64,000 nucleotides of DNA from Pasteurellaceae bacterium Orientalotternb1 (GCA_011455275.1 CP015028.1:1710911-1774910); one strand, 5' to 3'; numbered from the stretch's first letter, positions 8,585 to 17,577 are shown. A program made the numbers and translations. The notes: generated from the letters alone by a model not told the origin.

Positions 8585-10033
8585 ATGTCTAAATGCCCAT
8601 TTGATCACGGTTCAAAAACCTTGACCAACGCAGCAGGTGCACCTGTTGTAGATAACGATAACACAATGTCAGCGGGTGCTCGTGGCCCATTACTTTTACA
8701 AGATGTTTGGTTCCAAGAAAAACTTGCTCACTTTGCTCGTGAGCGTATTCCTGAGCGTGTGGTTCACGCTAAAGGTTCTGCGGCTTATGGTACATTCAAA
8801 GTAACCGCTGACATTACTAAATACACCAAAGCAGCCGTATTCAAACCTGGTGCAGAAACGGAAGTCTTATTACGTTTCTCAACGGTTGCAGGCGAGCGTG
8901 GTGCCGCAGATGCCGAGCGTGATGTGCGTGGTTTCTCATTAAAATTCTATACCGAACAAGGTAACTGGGACTTAGTGGGTAACAACACGCCAGTGTTCTT
9001 TATTCGTGATCCGTTAAAATTCCCAGACTTCATTCACACCCAAAAACGTAATCCGCAAACTAACTTGCGTGATGCCAACGCAGCGTGGGATTTCTGGTCT
9101 CGCCACCCTGAGTCAATGCACCAAATTATGACGTTATTCTCTGACCGTGGTATTCCAGCGACTTTACGTCATATGAACGGCTATGGTAGCCATACTTATA
9201 GCTTTGTGAACGAAGCCAATGAGCGTTTTTGGGTGAAATTCCACTTCAAAACTCAACAAGGTCATAAATTCTTCACTAACGAAGAAGCGGCAAAAGTGGT
9301 AGGTGAAGATCGTGAGTCTAGCCAAAAAGATTTATATGAAGCGATCGAGCGTGGTGAATTCCCACGTTGGACAGTTCAAGTACAAATTATGCCTGAAGCC
9401 GATGCACACAAACACAACTATGCCTTTGACTTAACTAAAGTATGGCCACACGCAGACTACCCGTGCATTGAAGTGGGTGTGTTAGAGTTAAACCGCAATC
9501 CACAAAACTACTTTGCTGAAGTGGAACAAGCGGCATTCGCACCAAGCAACATCGTCCCAGGAATTGGTTTCTCACCAGACCGTATGTTACAAGGTCGTTT
9601 GTTCTCTTACCAAGATGCACAGCGTTACCGTTTAGGCGTGAACCACCACCAAATCCCTGTAAACGCACCAAAATGCCCATACCATACCACACACCGTGAT
9701 GGGGCAATGCGTGTTGATGCAAACGGTGGTAACCACCCGAACTATGCACCAAACCGTTTCGAGACTTATGTACCAACCCACGATCAATTACCATTACAAA
9801 TTGAGCGTGAAGCAGCACACTTTAACTTCCGTGAATACGATGAAGATTACTACTCACAACCAGCCGCGTTGTACAATCTATTCACCGCAGAAGAAAAAGA
9901 TCGCTTAGCAGGCAACTTCGCTGCAGGTTTAGCAGGCGTAACCGAGCCTTCAATCGTAGAACGCCAAATGGCACACTTTGAGAAAGTGAGCACCGAATTA
10001 GCAAACGCAATCCGTCAAAAACTTGCAAAATAG
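8585..10033 (+). CDS. Monofunctional heme catalase
   Basis: 482 residues, a small-subunit (clade 3-like) catalase similar in type to H. influenzae HktE. It splits hydrogen peroxide into water and oxygen. The visible active site has His61 in [12 protein letters not shown], Asn in VGNNTPVFF near 134, and the proximal heme tyrosine in [14 protein letters not shown] near 340. There is no flavodoxin-like C-terminal extension. It has its own promoter region with repeats, a good AGGAG ribosome site 9 nt before ATG, and its own terminator. Codon use is strongly biased toward preferred codons, suggesting high expression. Confidence 0.97.
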   Translation: MSKCPFDHGSKTLTNAAGAPVVDNDNTMSAGARGPLLLQDVWFQEKLAHFARERIPERVVHAKGSAAYGTFKVTADITKYTKAAVFKPGAETEVLLRFSTVAGERGAADAERDVRGFSLKFYTEQGNWDLVGNNTPVFFIRDPLKFPDFIHTQKRNPQTNLRDANAAWDFWSRHPESMHQIMTLFSDRGIPATLRHMNGYGSHTYSFVNEANERFWVKFHFKTQQGHKFFTNEEAAKVVGEDRESSQKDLYEAIERGEFPRWTVQVQIMPEADAHKHNYAFDLTKVWPHADYPCIEVGVLELNRNPQNYFAEVEQAAFAPSNIVPGIGFSPDRMLQGRLFSYQDAQRYRLGVNHHQIPVNAPKCPYHTTHRDGAMRVDANGGNHPNYAPNRFETYVPTHDQLPLQIEREAAHFNFREYDEDYYSQPAALYNLFTAEEKDRLAGNFAAGLAGVTEPSIVERQMAHFEKVSTELANAIRQKLAK

Positions 10034-10077
10034 TTTAGACATATTTTCTCCTTACACACTTGTGTTTGCTATAACCC

Positions 10078-10108
10078 AAAGCCCTACCGCAAGGTAGGGC
10101 TTTCTTTT
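10078..10108 (+). terminator. Intrinsic terminator after catalase
   Basis: AAAGCCCTACC-GCAA-GGTAGGGCTTT, an 11-bp stem with a GNRA-type loop, followed by CTTTT. Confidence 0.93.
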
Positions 10109-10281
10109 ATATTTTATTTAAAAATTCATTTTTTAGATAAAAAAACGTAACTTATTACTCGACATTTAGGTAGAATATATGCCATTTTCTCAATGATTAG
10201 AAAAGCTGCATTCCACTATTCTAACTACAGTACAGAATAGGACGCATTCTTTTATTTAAAACAATTAGTAAGGAGCATCAA

Positions 10282-10920
10282 ATGCAAGTTGGTAGTCTTA
10301 ATGACTTTGTTGGAGAGGTTAAAAATAAAATCCGAGTAATTTTTAAAGCAGAGGGATTTGAAACAACAAATGGATATGGCGAACCCTATTTAAAAATTAT
10401 TTCTTCAACCTTTAGCGATAACGTAAATTGTGCAATTGTCTTGCCTTCATTAGGGCAACATCCAAGTGAAGAAATTCGAGTTGAACATGTTGGACAATTA
10501 ACCACCGAAGTACTAACAACAAAGCTGCGTAAATATTACGGTGGTAGCAAGGCTGGTATGAAATTAGAGAATAATAACGGCATTACGCTACCGCAAGGAT
10601 TAAGTATTCGCCTATTTGGAACCTTTAATGAGTTAGATCACAAACACCCATTATTTGAGTCGCAAGAAATTATTAAACGAATTCTGCTAAATATCAGAAA
10701 AATCTATAATCAATTTAATTGCAATGTCGTGTTTTCTGCCGCCAGTATGGGGGTAGATACTTATGATGTCGTTTGTGATTTATATGTCGGTTCAATGGTT
10801 GTGAATTCCTTCCGCTTCACGAAATCAGTAAATGAAGACGATAGTAATGAGCTAGAAGATGTGATCACGACCGATCTAATGAAACGCATTCAAGCCGCAC
10901 CACAAAATTATAGCTTGTAA
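10282..10920 (+). CDS. Uncharacterised cytoplasmic protein
   Basis: This 212-residue protein has no signal peptide or membrane segment. The start follows AAGGAG with good spacing. I do not recognise a family. The sequence looks globular, with mixed alpha/beta predicted character, and contains no obvious catalytic motif. It overlaps the following phosphoesterase gene by one base (TAATG), so the two probably form an operon. The 5' region (10034-10281) has the catalase terminator and an A+T-rich stretch that could hold the promoter. Confidence 0.75.
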   Translation: MQVGSLNDFVGEVKNKIRVIFKAEGFETTNGYGEPYLKIISSTFSDNVNCAIVLPSLGQHPSEEIRVEHVGQLTTEVLTTKLRKYYGGSKAGMKLENNNGITLPQGLSIRLFGTFNELDHKHPLFESQEIIKRILLNIRKIYNQFNCNVVFSAASMGVDTYDVVCDLYVGSMVVNSFRFTKSVNEDDSNELEDVITTDLMKRIQAAPQNYSL

Positions 10921-12005
10921 TGGAATTACGTCATTATATTACATTAGCTATTGCCGTATTAGCGTTACAGTTTTTACTTTACTGTTTTGCTCGTACGGCA
11001 GCTTGGTTATTTAAACTATCCAATAGCGGATTTAAGCGTTTTGCGATAAGCAGTTATGTAATTGCCAATGGGATGATGTTAATTCACATTGTACAGATCG
11101 TCCCAATGTTTCGAACCATTGCCCTAGTGCTTACCTTGCTGCTTTTTCTGTTTTTCATCAGTAGCATCACATTGGTTATTTATTGGATCTGCAAGCGGTC
11201 CGTTCCGCATAAAAATTTGCAAATCGGGTTACGTGTTGCCTATCCCATTGCATTTTTCGGCTTGATTGGGCTGGCAATATACAATGCTTATATACCTAAG
11301 GTAGTGCATTATTCAATTACACTTGATAAAGCACTTGCTCCTATGCGTATTGGTGTGGCAAGCGATTTTCACTTAGGCAAGTTATTTGGCAGCAAGCAAC
11401 TTGATCAACTCGCTGACATTTTCAATGAGCAGAAAGTTGATCTGATTTTGCTCCCTGGCGATATTATGGACGACAATATTGATGCCTATCTCGCAGAGCA
11501 AATGCAACCTCACTTGGCTAAATTGCAAGCACCACTTGGTGTATATGCGACATTGGGCAATCACGATTTTTTTGGTGCCCAACGCACAATTGCAAGAGAA
11601 ATTCAAAAAGCAGGCATTCAAGTTCTGTGGGATCAAGCGGTCAGTTTAGACGGAAAATTTACCATTATTGGACGCAACGATGATCTCAATAAAAAACGCC
11701 CAACTGCCGAACAGCTCTTGCAAAATGTGGATACTTCCAAACCCGTTTTTCTACTGGATCATCGCCCAACTGGGATTATTAAACACAGCCAATTGCCGAT
11801 TGATTTGCAAGTCTCTGGGCATACCCATAACGGGCAAATCTTCCCTGCGAATTTGATTACTCAAGCGATATACCGCTTAAGCCATGGTTACGAAAAAATT
11901 GGTTTCGGGCATTATTTTGTCACATCAGGTTACGGCTTCTGGGGTATTCCGATGCGGCTAGGGTCGCAGTCTGAAGTGATGATTATTGAGGTAAAAGGAC
12001 GTTAA
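10920..12005 (+). CDS. Membrane-anchored metallophosphoesterase (YkuE/YaeI type)
   Basis: 361 residues. The first 130 contain four hydrophobic segments (near 5-25, 40-60, 65-90, 105-125), followed by a calcineurin-like phosphoesterase domain. The dimetal motifs are all present: DFHLG near 149, GDIMDD near 179, GNHDFFG near 213, HRPTG near 280, and GHTHNGQIFP near 300. Relatives act on UDP-sugar lipids or phospholipid head groups at the inner membrane, but the substrate cannot be read from sequence. It is translationally coupled to the unknown gene upstream and ends at a shared terminator with folK. Confidence 0.88.
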   Translation: MELRHYITLAIAVLALQFLLYCFARTAAWLFKLSNSGFKRFAISSYVIANGMMLIHIVQIVPMFRTIALVLTLLLFLFFISSITLVIYWICKRSVPHKNLQIGLRVAYPIAFFGLIGLAIYNAYIPKVVHYSITLDKALAPMRIGVASDFHLGKLFGSKQLDQLADIFNEQKVDLILLPGDIMDDNIDAYLAEQMQPHLAKLQAPLGVYATLGNHDFFGAQRTIAREIQKAGIQVLWDQAVSLDGKFTIIGRNDDLNKKRPTAEQLLQNVDTSKPVFLLDHRPTGIIKHSQLPIDLQVSGHTHNGQIFPANLITQAIYRLSHGYEKIGFGHYFVTSGYGFWGIPMRLGSQSEVMIIEVKGR

Positions 12006-12042
12006 AAAACAGCCGCTTGTTGAGCAAACAAGCGGTTTTTTT
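12003..12042. terminator. Bidirectional terminator made from an inverted uptake sequence
   Basis: CCGCTTGTT (12013-12021) pairs with AACAAGCGG (12027-12035). There is an A-run on the left and a T-run (TTTTTTT) on the right, so it can stop both the rightward phosphoesterase and the leftward folK transcripts. The right arm is an uptake sequence core. Confidence 0.88.
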
Positions 12043-12517
12043 AGTTAAATTTCACCATTTGATGAGAAGCAAATTGCGGATAGAGATCGGCTAAAGCCAC
12101 GCCAGTTGGCAATACAAGATCGGGAGCAATCTCGTACAGTGGAACGATCACAAATTCCCGATTGTGCATATCATAATGAGGAACGGTAAGACGTTCGGTT
12201 TGGATTTGCTGTTTGCCGTAGAGCAAAATATCTAAATCCAGCGTACGTTCCCCCCAACGACGTAAACGCACTCGCCCCTGTTGATTTTCAATGCGTTGCA
12301 GCTTATCGAGCAGCTCGCAAGCGGTCAGTTCCGTCTCAAATTTTGCAACCGCATTGACATAATCAGGCTGATCTTGCGGACCGAGAGGTTTGCTGCCGTA
12401 AAAGCTGCTCACGGTGAAATTTTTTGCAAAACTTTCTAAGGAACTGACCGCTTGTTTAAGCTGTTCAAGGGGATTATCCAAATTTGAGCCAAGGGCGATA
12501 TATACGGTCTCCATCAA
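12041..12517 (-). CDS. folK: HPPK: 2-amino-4-hydroxy-6-hydroxymethyldihydropteridine pyrophosphokinase
   Basis: 158 residues, the usual size of HPPK (E. coli 159). It transfers pyrophosphate from ATP to hydroxymethyl-dihydropterin in folate synthesis. It shows YIALGSNL at the N-terminus, YVNAVA near 50, and the ATP/Mg signature RWGERTLDLDILLYG near 91-105, with catalytic Asp residues, followed by L-x-V-P-H-x-x-x-x-x-R-E-F near 116-130. The ATG overlaps the 3' end of pcnB by 4 bp (ATGA), as in the conserved gammaproteobacterial dksA-pcnB-folK neighbourhood. Confidence 0.96.
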   Translation of the reverse strand: MMETVYIALGSNLDNPLEQLKQAVSSLESFAKNFTVSSFYGSKPLGPQDQPDYVNAVAKFETELTACELLDKLQRIENQQGRVRLRRWGERTLDLDILLYGKQQIQTERLTVPHYDMHNREFVIVPLYEIAPDLVLPTGVALADLYPQFASHQMVKFN

Positions 12518-14052
12518 TTTTCCCCTACAGTTGCTGAAGCACCTGGTTGTTTCTTGCGATGAAATTTACGACGTGGCTTACGCTTTTTCTTCGGCGGTTC
12601 ATCACGGAATGTTGGCAATGATTTCACACCTTGCAGCAATTCTTGGCGTTGGGCATCGTTGCTGAATTGGAATTCGTGCCACCACGCACTAAGTTCGACT
12701 AAGTCGCCACCTTCAATTTCTGCTCGCATCACCAACAAGTCAAAGCCTGCACGGAATTTGATGTGTTCCAACGTTTGTTGCGGGCGTTTACCCGTGCGTT
12801 TCGGAAACTGGAATTGCAACGCCCAAATATCACGAATGACTGCGGTATAACGCCGATGCAACGCCACCGCTTTGCAGCTCTCGGCTAAAATGTCGTTCGC
12901 TGCCAACGCCATTGCATCAAAGGTATTTAAACCCCCTTCGTTTTTCAATTCATCAATTTTTTCTCGCAATGGATACCAAAGTAACGCCGCAAATAAGAAT
13001 GCGGGGTTCACTCGCAGATTATCGCGAATGCGATCGTCCGTTGAATTTAATGCTTTAGCTAACATTCGCTCGGGGTTGGAATCATTCTGCTCAGTGAAAA
13101 ATGGCGAAAGCACAGGGAAAAGCTGCTCGAACAGTCCATATTTTCGCAATAATTCATAGGTTTTAAAGCCTTGCCCCGATTGCAATAATTTCAACGATTC
13201 TTCAAACAGACGGGCTGGCGGAATATGTCCGAGCAAATGAGCCATCGTACGAATTGGCTCATCGCTGGCTTGGTCGAGATACATATCCAATTTCGCCATA
13301 AAGCGAATAGCACGTAGCATTCGCACGGGATCTTCCTGATAACGCACCACGGGCTCACCAATCAAACGCAGCCGTCCTGCTTTGAGATCGGCAATGCCAT
13401 CAAAAAAGTCAAAAATCAGGTTGTGTGCGACATCGTAATACAAGGAATTGACGCTGAAATCACGTCGTTCAGCATCTTCTCGCAAGGTACCATAAACGTT
13501 ATCTCGCAATAACATTCCGACATCGTTGGTTTTGGAAATTTTTTCGTTTTGACTGCTTTCGTGCCCAGCTCGGAAAGTGGCTACTTCGTAAATTTCTCGC
13601 CCGTAAACAATATGAGCTAAGCGGAAACGGCGACCGATTAAACGGCATTGACGCCCGAAAATTTTCTGGATTTCTTCTGGACGAGCATTGGTGGCAATAT
13701 CAAAATCTTTGGCTTTCAAACCGAGTAGCAAATCTCGCACGCAGCCACCAACCATATACGCTTCGTAGCCGTTTTTATGTAATTTATTAACAATCGCAAT
13801 GGCGTTACTAGGAAAATCTTTTGGACTGATACCGTACTGGCTGGCACTCACGCTGTATTTTTTATGTTTAATATGCGAAGCCGACGCAGAATTTTTCTTT
13901 GAATGGGATTTTTTAGGTGCGGATTTATTATCGTCCGCAAAACTCGGTTTTGGACGAGTGCTTGAAGTTGGTGTTTCTGTTTTAGCCGTTACAAGCGGTA
14001 TATTCTTCGCTTTTTTTTGCTTTGAAAACAAAGACTTGATGTAATTAAAAAT
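12514..14052 (-). CDS. pcnB: Poly(A) polymerase I, probable AUU start
   Basis: It adds poly(A) tails to RNA 3' ends and so promotes decay. The nucleotidyltransferase core is clear: MVGGCVRDLLLGLKAKDFDIATNA near residues 95-118, with the G-G and D-x-D metal residues, then the RRFRLAHIVYG and FSVNSLYYD segments, followed by the RNA-binding C-terminal part ending in a Lys/Arg-rich tail. A TTG at 14031 is possible, but AGAGGTGA sits 4-5 nt before an in-frame ATT at 14052, giving (M)FNYIKSLFSK. E. coli pcnB is known to start at AUU, and the MF start is the same, so I place the start at 14052 (512 residues). Confidence 0.9.
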   Translation of the reverse strand: MFNYIKSLFSKQKKAKNIPLVTAKTETPTSSTRPKPSFADDNKSAPKKSHSKKNSASASHIKHKKYSVSASQYGISPKDFPSNAIAIVNKLHKNGYEAYMVGGCVRDLLLGLKAKDFDIATNARPEEIQKIFGRQCRLIGRRFRLAHIVYGREIYEVATFRAGHESSQNEKISKTNDVGMLLRDNVYGTLREDAERRDFSVNSLYYDVAHNLIFDFFDGIADLKAGRLRLIGEPVVRYQEDPVRMLRAIRFMAKLDMYLDQASDEPIRTMAHLLGHIPPARLFEESLKLLQSGQGFKTYELLRKYGLFEQLFPVLSPFFTEQNDSNPERMLAKALNSTDDRIRDNLRVNPAFLFAALLWYPLREKIDELKNEGGLNTFDAMALAANDILAESCKAVALHRRYTAVIRDIWALQFQFPKRTGKRPQQTLEHIKFRAGFDLLVMRAEIEGGDLVELSAWWHEFQFSNDAQRQELLQGVKSLPTFRDEPPKKKRKPRRKFHRKKQPGASATVGEN

Positions 14053-14076
14053 AGTTCACCTCTAATATACTCTCTC

Positions 14077-14239
14077 CCCCGTTTGCGGGGAAGGGACAGA
14101 TTTGAGCTTCGTTCAGAAGCGAAAATCAGGGATAGGGCATTTGCAAAAAACCAGTAAAAACTGACCGCTTGTTAGCCCTCTCTCTAGCAAAAATATTGAA
14201 CATATTTTTGCCTGCCTCTCGCCCGCAAGCGGGCGAGAG
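14077..14239. repeat. Cluster of palindromes between dksA and pcnB
   Basis: Four hairpins and one uptake sequence fill this spacer: CCCCG-TTTG-CGGGG (14077-14090), GCTTC-GTTCA-GAAGC near 14104-14118, GCAAAAATAT / ATATTTTTGC (14187-14211) and CTCTCGCCCGC-AA-GCGGGCGAGAG (14216-14239, 11-bp stem). The uptake core is near 14163. The repeated CCCTCTC / GAGAGGG-type flanks resemble REP-like genome repeats, but I see no second copy in the window. Confidence 0.65.
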
Positions 14240-14256
14240 TCTCACATACATAAAAT

Positions 14257-14276
14257 AGGATAGCATTTGCTATCCT
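14257..14276 (-). terminator. Intrinsic terminator after dksA
   Basis: AGGATAGCA / TGCTATCCT, a 9-bp stem, 10 bp past the dksA stop. It is followed on the minus strand by ATTTTATG; on the plus strand a better U-run (TCTTTTTT) follows, so it may work both ways. Confidence 0.75.
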
Positions 14277-14285
14277 TCTTTTTTA

Positions 14286-14735
14286 TTAGCCACCCATCTG
14301 TTTTTCACGGATTTCTGCAAGAGTTTTGCAATCAATACAAAGCTCCGCAGTTGGGCGGGCTTCTAAGCGTTTTAAGCCAATTTCAATACCGCAGGCATCA
14401 CAATAGCCATAATCGCCAGTATCTAATTTCACTAAAGTTTGTTCGATTCTTTTCAATAATTTGCGTTCACGATCACGATTACGTAGCTCAAGACTAAACT
14501 CTTCTTCTTGTGTAGCACGATCAGCAGGGTCTGCAAAATTAGTTACATCATCTTGCATCTGGCTTTTGGTACGTTCCGCTTCTTCCATAATTTGAGCGTG
14601 CCACGCTTTTAAAATTTTACGGAAATGCTCAATTTGAGAATCGCTCATGTATTCTTCATTTTCGCCCAGTTGGTAAGGGGTCACGCCAGCAATCGCTAAC
14701 AAGCTCAGTGAATTGATATTTGGCACTTGAGTCAT
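14286..14735 (-). CDS. dksA: RNA polymerase-binding transcription factor DksA
   Basis: 149 residues (E. coli 151). It binds the RNA polymerase secondary channel and works with ppGpp in the stringent response. Seen in order: [12 protein letters not shown] near 11, the coiled-coil with its tip [19 protein letters not shown] (the acidic tip residues equivalent to Asp71/Asp74), and the four-cysteine zinc finger CDACG near 113 and [11 protein letters not shown] near 134. This layout is intact. It lies upstream of pcnB, with a palindrome-rich spacer instead of the gluQ gene found between them in enterics. Confidence 0.98.
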   Translation of the reverse strand: MTQVPNINSLSLLAIAGVTPYQLGENEEYMSDSQIEHFRKILKAWHAQIMEEAERTKSQMQDDVTNFADPADRATQEEEFSLELRNRDRERKLLKRIEQTLVKLDTGDYGYCDACGIEIGLKRLEARPTAELCIDCKTLAEIREKQMGG

Positions 14736-14951
14736 AAGTCACTCCTGTTTTCTTTGTATGATTCTTCCCTAAGCACAACATTCATTTTAGGGGCTTCCAA
14801 AAAGTGCGTATAAATAGCAGAAGTTCATCCACTTGGCAAATGGATTTTCCAAAATTTGCGAAAGGGGTCATAAAATTTTAAATAGCAAGGATCGCAAACG
14901 TTTGCTTTATGCTATAATTCTCGCCGTTTTTTTACTTTTTGAGGTTTTTAC

Positions 14952-15983
14952 GTGACTACACAACTCAGTTATAAAGATGCGGGCGTGGATATCCACGCAG
15001 GGAATGAATTAGTTGAACGCATTAAAGATGATGTGAAACGCACTCGTCGCCCTGAAGTGATGGGGGGATTAGGGGGGTTCGGTGCATTGTGTGCTTTACC
15101 AACTAAATACAAAGAGCCGATTCTCGTTTCGGGCACTGATGGCGTTGGAACTAAACTGCGTTTAGCTATCGACTTAAACAAACACGATACCATCGGGATC
15201 GATTTAGTCGCAATGTGCGTGAATGACCTTGTTGTGCAAGGGGCTGAACCACTTTTTTTCCTTGATTACTATGCCACAGGCAAACTGGATGTCGATGTGG
15301 CAAGTTCTGTGATTAAAGGCATTGCGAACGGCTGCGAACAGTCAGGCTGTGCATTAGTTGGCGGTGAAACTGCGGAAATGCCTGGGATGTATCACGCAGG
15401 TGATTACGATTTAGCAGGCTTCTGCGTAGGTGTAGTAGAAAAATCAGAAATCATTGACGGTTCAAATGTAAAAGTGGGTGATACTTTGATTGCGTTAGGC
15501 TCAAGCGGCCCACACTCAAACGGCTATTCACTGATTCGTAAAGTGTTAGAAGTTAGCGAGGCAAAAGCAGACGATTTGCTTGAAGGTAAACCATTAAGCG
15601 AACATTTCCTTGCTCCGACTAAAATTTATGTGAAATCAATTTTACAGTTAATCAAACAGACCGACGTTCACGCTATCGCCCACTTAACTGGTGGTGGTTT
15701 CTGGGAAAATATTCCACGAGTGTTACCAAGCAACGTAAAAGCGGTGATCAACGAAAAAAGTTGGGAATGGCAGCCAGCATTCAAATGGCTACAAGAAAAA
15801 GGCAATATTAGCCGCTACGAAATGTACCGTACCTTCAACTGCGGTGTGGGGATGGTGATTGCACTACCTGAAAGCGATGTTGAAACGGCTCTCGCATTGC
15901 TTAAGCAAGCGGGTGAAAATGCGTGGGTAATCGGCAAAATCGACGCCCTTGATGAAAGCAAAGCACAAGTGGAAATTGTTTAA
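14952..15983 (+). CDS. purM: Phosphoribosylformylglycinamidine cyclo-ligase (AIR synthetase)
   Basis: 343 residues. It closes the imidazole ring to give aminoimidazole ribotide in purine synthesis. It begins with GTG ([14 protein letters not shown]), preceded by TTTGAGGTT, with family-typical [19 protein letters not shown] at the N-terminus. The [12 protein letters not shown] segment near 61 and the [11 protein letters not shown] loop near 137 bind ATP and metal. [16 protein letters not shown] near 238 is also diagnostic. purN follows 104 bp downstream, but a hairpin with T-run lies between them. A TATAATTCTC -10-like element lies about 38 bp upstream. Confidence 0.98.
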   Translation: MTTQLSYKDAGVDIHAGNELVERIKDDVKRTRRPEVMGGLGGFGALCALPTKYKEPILVSGTDGVGTKLRLAIDLNKHDTIGIDLVAMCVNDLVVQGAEPLFFLDYYATGKLDVDVASSVIKGIANGCEQSGCALVGGETAEMPGMYHAGDYDLAGFCVGVVEKSEIIDGSNVKVGDTLIALGSSGPHSNGYSLIRKVLEVSEAKADDLLEGKPLSEHFLAPTKIYVKSILQLIKQTDVHAIAHLTGGGFWENIPRVLPSNVKAVINEKSWEWQPAFKWLQEKGNISRYEMYRTFNCGVGMVIALPESDVETALALLKQAGENAWVIGKIDALDESKAQVEIV

Positions 15984-16005
15984 TTCCTTTGAGCTAACCA
16001 TTGTA

Positions 16006-16035
16006 GGGCGGACCTAGTGTCCGCCCATAATTTTT
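16006..16035 (+). terminator. Hairpin with T-run between purM and purN
   Basis: GGGCGGAC-CTAGT-GTCCGCCC, an 8-bp perfect stem, then ATAATTTTT. It may end or attenuate the purM transcript. The stem is nearly the same sequence as the metK terminator at 143-163, so it seems to be a repeated palindrome. An uptake sequence lies just downstream (near 16051). Confidence 0.7.
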
Positions 16036-16086
16036 CGTCTCAACACCGCCATACAAGCGGTCACTTTAGCTAAAAAATTTGCAAAC

Positions 16087-16725
16087 ATGAAAAAAATAGT
16101 CGTACTCATTTCAGGCAATGGCTCCAATTTACAAGCTATTATCGACGCCGTTGCAGCGGGCAAAATTCAAGCTGAAATTTGTGGCGTGATGTCCAACAAA
16201 GCCGATGCTTATGGTTTAGAACGTGCTAAAAACGCAGGTATTCCAACTTTTGTCTTTACACGCCAAACCTTCGAAAGCAATATCGCAATGGATAATGCCA
16301 TCGCCGAGCAAATCGCCTTACTCCAAGCCGATTTAATTGTGCTTGCTGGCTATATGAAAATTCTTACCGCAGAATTTACTCAACGTTTTGCGGGCAAAAT
16401 TCTCAATATTCACCCTTCACTACTGCCGAAATACCCTGGTTTGAACACTTATCAACGAGCAATTGATGCTGGCGATACCGAACACGGTATGAGCATTCAT
16501 TTTGTCAATGAAGAAGTTGATGGCGGAGCGATCGTGCTACAAGCGAAAGTACCAATCTATTCTGATGATGAAATTTCAGATATTGAAGAACGCGTACATG
16601 AACAAGAACATCGTTGCTATCCTTTGGTGGTGAGTTGGTTCTGTGCTGATCGCTTGATATTGGAAGATGGCAACGCTTATTTAGACGGTAAGATGTTACC
16701 TAGCCAAGGTTATGCGTTAGATTGA
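16087..16725 (+). CDS. purN: Phosphoribosylglycinamide formyltransferase 1
   Basis: 212 residues, same length as E. coli PurN. It transfers a formyl group from 10-formyl-THF to GAR. It shows VLISGNGSNLQAII at the N-terminus (phosphoribosyl binding), the catalytic ILNIHPSLLPKYPG near 104 (Asn and His), and H-F-V-N-E-E-V-D-G-G near 137 with the catalytic Asp. The position after purM matches the enteric purMN pair. A possible ribosome site is poor because an uptake sequence and TTTGCAAAC occupy the leader. Confidence 0.97.
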   Translation: MKKIVVLISGNGSNLQAIIDAVAAGKIQAEICGVMSNKADAYGLERAKNAGIPTFVFTRQTFESNIAMDNAIAEQIALLQADLIVLAGYMKILTAEFTQRFAGKILNIHPSLLPKYPGLNTYQRAIDAGDTEHGMSIHFVNEEVDGGAIVLQAKVPIYSDDEISDIEERVHEQEHRCYPLVVSWFCADRLILEDGNAYLDGKMLPSQGYALD

Positions 16726-16766
16726 AAGAAATAGCCTATTGTGTTGATTGAAATAATCATTCTATC

Positions 16767-16784
16767 CTTAAGACTTTTTTAAGA
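16767..16784 (+). promoter_or_regulatory. QseB/PmrA-like direct repeat upstream of the OB-fold genes
   Basis: TTAAGA at 16768-16773 repeats at 16779-16784, one helical turn (11 bp) apart, each preceded by pyrimidine. This matches the CTTAA(G) direct-repeat style of OmpR-class regulators such as PmrA and QseB. In related Pasteurellaceae ygiW promoters are controlled by QseBC, but no qseBC genes are next to this copy. Confidence 0.5.
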
Positions 16785-16854
16785 TTTTGATGGTCTAATA
16801 ACCACATCTAAGCCATTATGGTTTAGTGATTATCTTAAATGAAGGAATTGATCT

Positions 16855-17196
16855 ATGAAAAAACGAGTAACACTTATTTCTGTTCTGACCCTTTCGGCTT
16901 CTGCTTTTGCGGGTTTTCAAGGCAACAACGCAACAGCAATGCAGCCAGTGACAACAGTGGCACAAGCAAAAAAAGCCTATGACGATACCCCTGTGGAATT
17001 AACTGGCTATATTGTGAAAAAAATCGGTCACGAAAAATACACGTTTAAAGATAACACTGGACAAATTCGTGTTGAAATTGATGACGATGAGTGGAGAGGT
17101 TTAACAGTGAATGCGAAAACAAGAGTTCGCATTGTAGGTGAAGTGGACAAAGGTCGTAATGGCACAGAAATTGACGTGAAATATCTTTCAAAATAA
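16855..17196 (+). CDS. Periplasmic OB-fold stress protein (YgiW/YdeI family)
   Basis: 113 residues with a signal peptide ending near residue 19 (SASAFAG). The mature part is one BOF domain: V-x-T-V-A-Q-A-K start, V-E-L-T-G-Y-I-V-K-K, Y-x-F-K-D-N-T-G-Q-I-R-V-E-I-D-D, W-x-G-L, and V-R-I-V-G-E-V-D-K. Family members help envelope stress tolerance and are often linked to the QseBC two-component system. The start follows GAAGGA. A second, lipoprotein-type paralog starts 9 bp downstream, indicating a tandem duplication in one operon. Confidence 0.9.
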   Translation: MKKRVTLISVLTLSASAFAGFQGNNATAMQPVTTVAQAKKAYDDTPVELTGYIVKKIGHEKYTFKDNTGQIRVEIDDDEWRGLTVNAKTRVRIVGEVDKGRNGTEIDVKYLSK

Positions 17197-17205
17197 GGAC
17201 GTAAT

Positions 17206-17571
17206 ATGAAAAAATTAATCGCATTTTCGGCACTTTTCGCTACCGTCACCTTGACCGCCTGCAGTGGTAACCAAGGGAATTCACAGCAAGTATTTGGTGC
17301 AAACGTACCATCGTCTGTTGTGACAGTAAAACAAGCACTTGCGGCGTATGATGATAGTTATGTGACTGTTGAAGGCAGCATTATAAAGCAAATTGATGAC
17401 GATGAGTATATATTTGGTGATGCAAGCGGTCAGATTCGCGTAGAAATTGACAACCATATTTGGCGTGGGCAAAATGTGACATCACAAAATAAACTCCGCT
17501 TGTACGGTGAAATCGACAGAGAATGGCATAAAACAGAATTGAAAGTGCGTGAACTTACCATTCTGCAATAA
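17206..17571 (+). CDS. OB-fold lipoprotein, paralog of the upstream YgiW/YdeI protein
   Basis: 121 residues. The signal ends in a lipobox (LTAC, Cys19), so it should be a lipoprotein rather than a soluble periplasmic protein. The BOF domain follows at about 38-121 with the same landmarks as the upstream gene (GSIIKQIDDDEYIFGDASG, IRVEI, W-R-G-Q, L-Y-G-E-I-D-R). It is separated by 9 bp from its paralog and followed by a terminator, so the two form a dicistron. Different anchoring suggests division of labour. Confidence 0.88.
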   Translation: MKKLIAFSALFATVTLTACSGNQGNSQQVFGANVPSSVVTVKQALAAYDDSYVTVEGSIIKQIDDDEYIFGDASGQIRVEIDNHIWRGQNVTSQNKLRLYGEIDREWHKTELKVRELTILQ

Positions 17572-17577
17572 TATATC

